A stretch of DNA of 64,000 nt from Flammulina velutipes (taxonomy: Eukaryota; Basidiomycota; Agaricomycetes; Agaricales; Physalacriaceae): assembly GCA_011800155.1 (NCBI GenBank), contig CM022376.1, positions 992,001-1,056,000 of the forward strand, given 5' to 3'. The notes beneath the pieces are model-generated. The model saw only the letters and a program-made list of their open reading frames with translations. It had not been told where the DNA came from and ran no database searches. This document shows positions 22,081 to 30,975 of the stretch, in pieces. Position numbers and translations under genes: made by a program. Each line of letters begins with the position of its first letter. Position 1 is the first letter of the stretch.

Positions 22081-23200
22081 CAAATCTGTGCGAGATGACT
22101 AAAGAGCGACATCTGACGAAAGGTTCTCAGTTGTCATGTCCAAACATCATCTTGAAGACAATGCTCACCTTGTCAACGAAGCCGCGTAACATATCGGGAT
22201 CCGCTCGTTTGATTTATCCGCTATGTAGAAGTTGCCAAATCGTCTTTGCTCCTGCGCGCGCGCCCGACGTTAATGTGAACACCAATAACAAAAGCCGAAC
22301 GCTGGACACCAGAAATGTGGGCTTCTCGATGAAAATGTTGGAATGTTTCCCTACCGTCAAAGGTCAACAAGTAATGACTAGAGACTCGTCCAAACAACTT
22401 ACTATCGGACTCGTAAATGACTCGCGTCTGCCAATTGGTCTAAGGCTTCATTCCTCTGTGTACTCGAATTAGGCCATTGGGGGAACGTCGCCGTAAGACT
22501 CCGTTATGTATCACGATCCTGACGAGGAACAAGGATCGCATCCTCTCCGTCTCATTCAAATCAGACGGCGCCGCAAGAGACACCGATACTGCATCGCGTT
22601 GTACGCGCCATCCAAGAATTTCCGAGATTGAGATTCTACTGTGTCCAGTCGTCGTGCCGTTCATTACAAGCCACGCGGACAGGTTTGGCGGTAGAAAGAA
22701 AGTCGTTCGACCCGAGGGAACGTCCGCCTACTCCATCCTATAGCTTTTGATATACTCTGACCTTGGGCGCACATCAGCGGATAGTGGGATCAAGTCATAA
22801 ATGAGCATACCTTAGCAGAACCGTGCTTCGAGGATCATTCGAAATCCAAAAGTACGTTCAGGCGTGTCGAAGTGATCGATGATAGCATATTGAAGTCTGA
22901 AGGGAGCATATATATATGTGAGTGACCTTGACGCGAATTCTCAGTAGACAAAACTCACCGATGTCTCAAGCCAATGTACGATCGTCAACATTCAACAGTG
23001 ATTGGCGAACATATGGTTTGAACAACATGGCCGTTTCGTCGCGCTATCTGCTCTATGGAAGGGTTCGTTGGTTTGGGTTGATGAGAAATAGACACAAAGC
23101 TTACTCTGGCAGGGGAACAAATACGCGTCCCCAAGTCGATCTGCGTCCCGCTTTGGCCCGTTCGTTGATTTGTCGTATGTCGGGCGACGAAAGGGCTTTG
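22080..23200 (-). pseudogene. Decayed Munc13/Ync13-like gene, minus-strand copy e
   Basis: Strong collinear match to 43255-44620. 22100-22210 (GACATCTGACGAAA; CACCTTGTCAACGAAG; CGTAACAT) against 43265-43360. 22320-22440 (C2-adjacent exon and intron; GGACTCGTAAATGACTCGCGTCTGCCA) against 43590-43730. 22490-22600 (C2 start) against 43785-43880. 22640-22720 (GAGGGAACGT) against 44000-44090. 22795-22880 (ATGAGCATACCTT; GATCCAAAAG-like) against 44185-44290. 23040-23120 matches the intron near 44600. Stops and indels prevent a continuous frame. Confidence 0.7.
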
Positions 23201-24584
23201 TGCAGCTGTGCATCCAAGGTCCGTTCTCGGGGAGTATAGCAGATGAAGCTGGAGCGCGAAAGGCTTGGTCGACACCCGAGCTGCAATGACCTGCTTCTGG
23301 TTTCGGAAAGATAGCCGCATACATTGCACGCTGGCGGCCACAGTATAGTCGTCTGGATATGATTTGTGCGTGTGTAGAGCACCACTTCTGCTGGTTGACA
23401 TTAGTCGGAAGTTGGATTGGCGCCAGAAAATCGAGCGCACCTGTTCCAAGCGCATGTAAATTGACGGCACGGATAATTTCCAAAGGGTATAGCACCTCTG
23501 GAGACAAGAATTAGAAGAGGGCAAAGTGCGAAGTATTGCGACATACATTTGGGTGAGCTCTTCATGTTGCGTAGTTGGATCACGGAATCAACATTCAAGT
23601 TGCCATTGCTTTCGGAGAGTTTACATCGAAGAACGGCGCCCGTGTCGTCGAAACCCGCGCTCGAGAGAAATTGCCATAGCTCTATTGAACGTTGGAGAGC
23701 CGGACCAAACTTCAGAGTGGCGATGAACAAGCGGACCAAGACAAGCAAGATAGTGACGCACCTGGGCTTCAAAGGTAGCCACGTATTCCGATGTTTCCTT
23801 TCACATAGTTTCCAAGTTACTGTTACTACGAGCCCGTGAACATTTAACGTTCGCGACATGCAACAATGAGGTGTCGCGTTGATTGCTCACCCAGGTCGCG
23901 GGGTGTCCAGTTAATTGCTCGTGGTCCACCATACGCGGACGAACGGTACTGCGAGTCCGAGTCAGCGCTGATCCCGACGCGCAATGCAAAATAGTGGAGA
24001 GCACTTGTGGAAGACAGAAAGAAAAGTATTCGGACCGATAACCGAGGCTTGCTTTGCTCTCTTACCATCCCGATTTACTTGCTCAACTTTTCAACATCTA
24101 CCATTAGGTCAGTGATGTGCTATCCGTAAATAAGAACGTCGGCACTAATCCTTCCCATAGACTACATATTCAAAACAATTTCTGATGAAAATCTGTGCTC
24201 GAGTAAGAAAGACATCGGGCGCGTCTCGAACCTCAAACCTTGAACGTTCCTCAGCCGTAAGGACAGCTCCTCAGCTCCATACTTGCCAATGTCCACGTCG
24301 AGATGTGAGATTGATTTCTCGCGGGCAAGGGGTATGCCAATCACTTCTCTCGGTATCGTCCTAGCGCCAAAGACTATCGTATCCTTCGGGCGTGACTTGA
24401 ACGGCATGGCGAGGCAATCAGCTTGGATAACGGCGCCAGACCCTGTGATAGACAAGTGAATTATCCTCCATCGTGCACAATCTTCGGCACTGCCCATTTG
24501 GCCGGGCACGTCAGCCTCACTGCTTCCACGCCTCTTCTCACGCCTTTCTCTTGCATCCCACCAGCATCTACTTACTATCGTTCG
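23200..24584. other. Unassigned sequence upstream of NLR-B
   Basis: No supported gene. A minus-strand open tract (24430-24162) has protein-like composition (FGARTIPREVIGIPLAR) but lacks a recognisable domain and overlaps the likely NLR-B promoter. Around 23160-23230 a piece resembles 21490-21530, suggesting more relic material. Confidence 0.35.
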
Positions 24585-27500
24585 ATGTCGACATCACAGA
24601 GCAAACCCAAGAAAATTTCTGGTTCGAAAACGACCAATGCTACAGTAGTGCTTGAACTGCTCAAGGACGTCGGGAAGATAACGGCAGCGGTACCATACCT
24701 CGAGGCTGTGGCTGGCTTACTCAAGACTGTCGTCGAGATGAAGCAGGTATGCCAGCTATAAGCATTGAGCTACAAGTTACTGATGGTCTTGTCAGGAATT
24801 TACCGAGAGCAAGGAAGCATGGGAGAAGACAATGGACAATGTTGGGGAAATTCAGGAAATTATCACCCATCGTCTCAAAGAGACGGGCGATAGAGCTCTG
24901 CCGCTTCCCGAGCACCTCAAGGAAGCGACGATTGCGCTTGAGGGTTGTGTGAGGCGTATTGTGGAGGCATCGATCAGGATGAACATGAAGGGCTGCAAGC
25001 GCTTCTTACATCGTCGCGAGATCAAGGCCGACGCTGCAGAATGTGCGTTAAAGGTGGCTAACGCCCTTCAGTTATTCCAGGTACGTGCATTCAACGCTGA
25101 ACTACTCATTGTTTTCACTTTACTGAGCATCTGTGCAGACGAAGCTGCAGATCGAGAGCGCTGTACAGATCGACAACGTCCATACCATCATTCTCCAGGG
25201 TGCAATGACATCCGCCGCTGCCCAGGATGTTGTCAGGGGCAAGATAGACGACATCCATGATCATCTCATTGCCGATGCCACCGTAGTCGTTACCGCGCAG
25301 GTTACCTTCCCCGTCTGCCCCTCCCCCAGCCATCTCTTCACTGGCCGGGTGGCTCTTCTCGAATCACTCGATAAGCTTTTCGTCGAGCAGAATCGACGCG
25401 TGGCGATTATCGGTAAAGGTGGCTCAGGAAAGACACAAGTTGTCCTGAAGTTCGTTGAGCAGAAAAAAGAGGAATCACGGTGAGCCAGGTCCTGCTTCCG
25501 ACGCATTCCACGTTACTCAAGCAATTTTCAACCGACAGTTTCTCCCGCGTGTTCTTTGTCGACGCGACGTCTGTACAGACCATTGATACTGCCTTTGGGT
25601 TGATTGCGAAGGCCCAAGGCACCGGTAGCTCTGTCAAGGATGCCCAAAACTGGTTTTCCACCCACACAGAGCAATGGCTCCTCATCTTCGACAACACAGA
25701 TGATCCATCCCTTGACCTCGGTCAATACATTCCACGTTCCTCACACGGAAATATCATCATCACAAGCAGGAACTATGGAACTAAACACCATGCTTCACCT
25801 GGCTGCTTCATCTCTCTCCCAGACCTCGATGAGTCAGATGCTGTGGACTTCCTACTCAAGTCTGCAGACCTGGAGAACTTGCCAGATAACTGCTCCGTTG
25901 CTGTGGACATTGTCAGGGAACTGGGTTGTCTTGCCCTAGCAGTCTCCCATGCCGGCAGCTACATATCCCAATCATGTTCACTTCGTGAATATCTACCCCT
26001 GTTTCGAGATCACCGGTCTGCTCTACTCAAAAAGGAGAGAGACCAGAACACTGGTGGATACTCACATACTGTCTTCTCTGCCTTTGAGCTGAGCTACCTT
26101 AAGCTCAGTGAGAAAGCCAAATCCTTTCTTCATGTCTTATCCTTCTTTCATCATTCAAATATTCCACTTGAGATCTTCTCACGAGCTGCTGAGAAGGTGT
26201 TTGACCAAGCATGGTCAACTCCTGACTGTGAGGCTTTGAAGGACTTTATGTCTTCATATTGTAATGTCCAGCAGGGCCAGTATCAGTTGCAGCAATTCCT
26301 GTTTAGAAAGACTCTTACAGAGCTGCAGCAGTTTTCCATCATCTCTTGGAACAGAGAAAGTTCTATAATTTCTCTTCACTCTATGATTCATGCATGTGCA
26401 GGGGATGTAGTAGAGAAGAAGGAAACCAGTCATGTCATTGCCTTGGAGCTTTTGTATGCTACAACTCCTACTGGGAATAGCATTGAGGATATTATGATGT
26501 GTATTATACTAGCATCTCATGCAGATCATCTGTGGAATACTCAATCAATTCCTAGTATCTTCTCTGCTGATACAAAGATCAGGGAAACATTAGCATACAT
26601 CTTTGACAAAGCTGGCAGTCACAGAAGGGAGATATCACTGAGATTAGAGATAGTTGGAATACAAAAGAAAAATCTTGGAGAGCAGCATCCAGACACCTGG
26701 ACTAGCATGAACAACCTTGCAAGCACATATTGTGAGCTTGGTCGTCTTCATGAGGCAGAGCAGCTGCAGAAAAAGGTGCTCAGCTTGCAGAGAGAGACTC
26801 TTGGAGAGCAGCATCCAGACATATGGTTCAGCATGGGCAACCTTGCACTCATATATAAAAAGCTTGGTCGTCTTCGTGAGGCAGAGCAGCTACAGGAGAA
26901 GGTACTCAGCTTGTGTAGAGAGACTCTTGGAGAGCAGCATCCAGATACCTGGTCTTTCATGAACAACCTTGCAAACACATATCATAAGCTTGGTCGTCTT
27001 CATGAGGCAGAGCAGCTGCAGGAAAAGGTGCTCAGCTTGCGGAGAGTGATTCTTGGAGAGCATCATCCAGACACCTTAAGTAGCATGCGCAGCCTTGCAA
27101 GCACGTATTATAAGCTTGGCCATCTTCATAAAGCAGAGCAGCTGGAGGAAAAGGTGCTCAGCTTGTGTAGAGAGATTCTTGGAGAGCAGCATCCAGACAC
27201 CTGGTCTTGCATGAACAACCTTGCAAACACATATCAGATGCTTGGTCGTCTTCATGAGGCAGAGCAGCTGCAGGAAAAGGTGCTCAGCTTGCAGAGAGAG
27301 ACTCTTGGAGAGCAGCATCCAGACACCTGGTCCAGCATGAACAACCTTGCAAACACATATTATAAGCTTGGTCGTCTTCATGAGGCAGAGCAGCTGCAGG
27401 AAAAGGTGCTCAGCTTGCAGAGAGAGACTCTTGGAGAGCAGCATCCAGACACCTGGTCCAGCATGAACAACCTTGCAAACATATATCAGATGCTTGGTCA

Positions 27501-28578
27501 TCTTCATGAGGTAGAGCAGCTGCAGGAAAAGGTGCTCAGTTTGCGAAGAGAGACTCTTGGAGAGCAGCATCCAGACACCTTGGCTAGCATGAACAACCTT
27601 GCAAACACATATCATAAGCTTGGTCGTCTTCATGAGGCAGAGCAGCTGCAGGAAAAGGTGCTCAGCTTGCAGAGAGAGACTCTTGGAGAGCAGCATCCAG
27701 ACACCTTGGCTAGCATGAACAACCTTGCACTCACATATAAGAAGCTTGGTCGTCTTCATGAGGCAGAGCAGCTGCAGGAAAAGGTGCTCAGCTTGCAGAG
27801 AGAGACTCTTGGAGAGCAGCATCCAGACACCTGGTCTTGCATGAACAACCTTGCAAACATATATCAGATGCTTGGTCATCTTCATGAGGCAGAGCAGCTG
27901 CAGGAAAAGGTGCTCAGCTTGCGGAGAGACACTCTTGGAGAGCAGCATCCAGACACCTTGGCTAGCATGAACAACCTTGCAAACACATATCATAAGCTTG
28001 GTCGTCTTCATGAGGCAGAACAGCTGCAGGAAAAGGTGCTCAGCTTGCAGAGAGAGACTCTTGGAGAGCAGCATCCAGACACCTTGGCTAGCATGAACAA
28101 CCTTGCACTCACATATAAGAAGCTTGGTCGTTTTCAGGAGGCAGAGAAGCTGCAGGAAAATGTGCTCAGCTTGCGGAGAGAGACTCTTGGAGAGCAGCAT
28201 CCAGACACCTGGCAAAGCATGAACAACCTTGCACTCACATATAAGAGGCTTGTTCGTCTTCATGAGGCAGAGCAGCTACAGGAAAAGGTGCTCAGCTTGC
28301 AGAGAGAGACTCTTGGAGAGCAGCATCCAGACACCTGGAGAAGCATGAACAACCTTGCACTCACATATAAGAGGCTTGATCGTCTTCATGAGGCAGAGCA
28401 GCTACAGGAAAAGGTGCTCAGCTTACGGAGAAAGACTCTTGGAGAGCAGCATTCAGACACCTGGTCCAGTATGAACAACCTTGCATTCACATATCAGCAG
28501 CTTGGTCGCATTCAGGAGGCTGAACAGCTTCAAAAGAAGGTAGCACTACTGCAACTGCAAGAAAGCAATACTCTGTGA
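24585..28578 (+). CDS. NLR-B: four-helix/NB-ARC/TPR protein with near-identical repeats
   Basis: Predicted NLR of 1275 residues; exons 24585-24746, 24796-25080, 25139-25479 and 25539-28578, phases 0,0,2. Same architecture as NLR-A: N-terminal helical effector-like domain (KTTNATVVLELLKDVGKI; CKRFLHRREIKADAAEC), a two-unit linker, then NB-ARC with GKGGSGKT, WLLIFDNTDD, GNIIITSRN and LGCLALAVSHAGSYIS. The C-terminus is 15 TPR units of 42 residues (26668-28557), many identical except at four to six positions. Joined frames are open across all introns. The TPR half has an AT-rich third-codon bias unlike NLR-C and NLR-D. The start codon is set by the conserved MSTSxxK beginning; further in-frame Mets lie upstream. 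Probably a cytosolic sensor whose TPR surface binds a ligand (inference). Confidence 0.9.
26668..28557 (+). repeat. 126-bp TPR-coding tandem array of NLR-B (15 units)
   Basis: Fifteen head-to-tail 126-bp units with consensus LGEQHPDTWSSMNNLANTY, then xxLGRLHEAEQLQEKVLSL, then an (Q/R)RET unit end. Variation concentrates just after the DT (W/L, then S/A/T/Q/R and S/C/F) and around the Tyr of helix A (N/L/S, T/I, then HK, YK, QM, KK, KR). A 378-bp block of three units (from 27451) recurs almost exactly at 27829, evidence of recent unequal exchange or gene conversion. Confidence 0.95.
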
Positions 28579-28787
28579 ATTATTGGACTACATAGTATGT
28601 AATGTACTCTCCAAATTGTATTTTGTGTGCTCATTGTACTGGTATCAAGGCTGTATGTATGGATTAGTTAATGGAATTTTAGACCTCACATGATTCAGAG
28701 TAAGACAGACTTCAAGGAGCTTCATGTTGTTTATTCTCATTTGATACTTCAACATGTAGTAGTAATTACATGGTACACCTTATCAAT

Positions 28788-29495
28788 TTACAGATTCCAC
28801 CTCCTCTTTTCCTTGTCCGTTTTGTCTTCCTTATCCCCATCCCCATCTTCATCCTCCTCCTCCTCCTCTTCCTCCTCATCCCCTTCCTCCTCCTCCTCCT
28901 CCTCCTCATCTTCATTCTTTTCCTCATCCCCCTCTTCATCCTCATCTTCACCTTCCACCGGTCCTTTCTTATCCCCACCCTTCTCCGCACCTTTCCCTTC
29001 CTCCTCCCCCTTCTCCTTCACCTCCTCCTCCAACTCCTTATTCGTCTTAAACCCCTTCCCATTTGCCGCATTCTGCGCCTTCTCCCACTCCTCCCCCGTC
29101 TTCTTCCCAAAATCTGCAAACATTGAATTCTCCGGACCAGCTGCTGAATCAAACCCAAAGAAGTGTTGGCCCGGTTTGTCGCAGCCGTGTTCATCTTCTC
29201 ATCGTTAGCGCCAGCAACATTGAAGTAAGAGATACTCACTACACTCGTTATCACAGCACCGCCTCGCGTTATCCGCGGGCTTACAATCCCCGTCGTCTTT
29301 GTCCGACATAACGTAGACTGCACACGTAACCGGCGGATCAGGCTTGTCGTTCAATTTGAAGCAGAAGCATTTCTCGGGCTCCTTCTTGTCTTCCCTCCTC
29401 TGCAAAGACGATTTCAGAGCGTACGCGCTAGTCGGCCTGGCGACGATGCATAGGACGCAGGAACAGAGCGCGAGAGTGAGTGATTGATAACGCAT
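28788..29495 (-). CDS. Secreted Cys-rich protein with poly-acidic C-terminus
   Basis: Two exons (29495-29240, 29143-28788) with a 96-bp GT-AG intron holding a GCTAACG-like branch site; the joined protein has 203 residues. The start MRYQSLTLAL opens a typical signal peptide ending near PTSA. Residues of about 25-85 form a small Cys-rich domain (CFCF, TCAVYV, DCKPAD, RCCDNEC) with about nine Cys, enough for several disulfides. The second half is Lys/Glu- then almost pure Asp/Glu-rich, beginning AGPENSMFADFGKKTGEEW. I know no named family. Likely an extracellular or wall protein; the acidic tail could bind Ca2+ or cations (inference). An in-frame upstream Met exists, but the signal peptide favours 29495. 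It converges on NLR-B. Confidence 0.7.
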
Positions 29496-29576
29496 CGCGA
29501 TCGGGGAGTTTCTACCAGAGAATACCCGCTGCGATGTTTTTGGAGGGGGTGGGGGGCGAAGGGAGGGAAATTGCAA

Positions 29577-30040
29577 CGTGCATAGGCTTATATATATATA
29601 TAATACAGCAACTGGGAGGACGAAACGGGCATAGCACGCATCGTCATGACAATTTGGAGACGAGGTGGCACTGCCTGGTTAATGTTAGCGGTGGAATGTG
29701 TAAGAGTGAGATACTAAGTACGCACTGGAGGTCGATACAGGTATGAAGGATGGGCGGACTTGACAGGAATTTGCTTGCGCTGCACCGCCGCACAGGGAGC
29801 CTGGATACGCAACAGCCCGATATCCCCACTGCGGCTGGTCTTCTCTAGAGCTTTGCAGTGCCGCCCATGGTCTGCTGGGTATGCTCTCCGTTGACCGCCC
29901 TAACCTTTCCTCCACGTCTCCTCCCCGATCGCAATAACCCGCCACGTATTCAAAGGCCGTTGCCTCACCCATCCAACTTGCCGAGCGAACGAACGAACGA
30001 CGTTCCGAAGACGAGGTGGGGCGATCGCAACACCTCTTTG
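29577..30040. other. Unassigned intergenic sequence
   Basis: Includes a short TA run near 29590-29603, just upstream of the secreted-protein gene (possible core promoter). I see no gene. Confidence 0.4.
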
Positions 30041-30300
30041 AGTGTTGTGATTCATCCCGGCTGCTCTGTCGACCCAGGCGCAACGTAGCTGCCAAGTCAT
30101 CCATCGCACAGGATGCTGCGCCCCAGTTGCCAGCCCATTGAAAAAAACGCGGACGGTGGTGTTCGTGTCGCAGATGTGCGTCTGAAATTCGCTGAGGAAG
30201 GGGAAGGGGCAAGCGAAATGGATGTGGTAGCGCCACTGGAATTATTTGCGTGGATGGTGTTCATCTTAGTCTGAGCGGGGGAGACAAGGCAATACCCAAG
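30040..30300 (-). pseudogene. NLR exon 3 relic, divergent from NLR-C
   Basis: On the minus strand, 30270-30170 reads AQTKMNTIHANNSSGATTSI then SLAPSPSS, aligning with VQTKLQI..VHTIIASGAITPV and LPVCPSPSD of intact exon 3, including the acceptor-side QTK. The P-loop region is gone. Together with the relic 5' flank at 30600-30760 it is a deleted minus-strand NLR lying head-to-head with NLR-C. Confidence 0.65.
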
Positions 30301-30599
30301 TTTCGAGTGCCCTCGCGCTGAGGAAGCTACCTCCGTCGAGCGCTTCCATGCACACGTCTGGGGCTCAGGGATTTGAGTAGGAGGTAGGAACGGTCTGTCC
30401 GATCTCGGGATATTTCTAAAACGTCAAGTCAGAAAGCGTCCCAGTGATTATAAGGATACGAACCTCCAGTATCTCGAGAGGCAGCCCGTAGTCCTAGAGC
30501 CGCTCGACGCTCAGATTGGTTGTTGAGTTTTGCTCTACGCCGAGGCGAACGATGCGGTCGAGGTTGAGCACGGATATCCGATGAATGTTGGCTAGTGTC

Positions 30600-30760
30600 A
30601 TCTGCGAGTATGATGAATTGATACCATTGATTTTCAGATATGCAGAAAAGCTCCTACAATATTTCGAATAGCAGAGTCTTGCTGGCGATGGTGGTAGAGA
30701 ACAACGATCGGACATCGGTCCGTGTATCTTTCTCTTCCGCCACGAACACGAACAGAGGTC
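30600..30760. repeat. Dispersed NLR-relic 5'-flank repeat, copy near NLR-C
   Basis: Carries the blocks GCAGAAAAGCTCCTAC, GATGGTGGTAG and CGGACATCGG in the same order as 14660-14790. It lies about 220 bp upstream of NLR-C on the shared intergenic side of a minus-strand relic, so a once bidirectional promoter is possible. Confidence 0.55.
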
Positions 30761-30975
30761 GATCGTTGTTTGTACTCTTACTATCACCAAGGCTCTTCTG
30801 TCGGAAATGTTGCAGTAGGAACATGCATCATTAGGCGAGTCATTCTTTGTCATCCAATGTCGACAGCGCCACTGATACTCGCAGTTGCAGACTACATACT
30901 AGTTAACATCATTTGTCAAATATATTGTCCGACCTTCAGCAACGCAGGCTCAATCTCTCAACCCCAACACTGTTC

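Noticed and set aside
2740..24000. Repeat-induced point mutation as the cause of decay
   Set aside because: The relics look no more AT-rich than their surroundings by eye, and decay includes many indels; RIP indices would need computing.
24162..24509. Minus-strand open frame upstream of NLR-B
   Set aside because: Protein-like in part, but no recognisable domain, splice context or paralogue in the window; left as unassigned.
27076..28263. 395-codon open frame antisense to the NLR-B TPR array (and similar shorter ones over NLR-A, C and D)
   Set aside because: It exists only because the 126-bp repeat unit is a multiple of three and happens to lack stops on the other strand; no independent protein features.
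26668..28557. Regular direct repeats resembling a CRISPR array
   Set aside because: Units are coding TPRs of 126 bp without spacers, in a eukaryotic gene.
28770..29126. Leu/Ile/Phe-rich plus-strand open frame that looks like membrane helices
   Set aside because: It is the complement of the Glu/Asp-coding trinucleotide runs of the secreted acidic protein.
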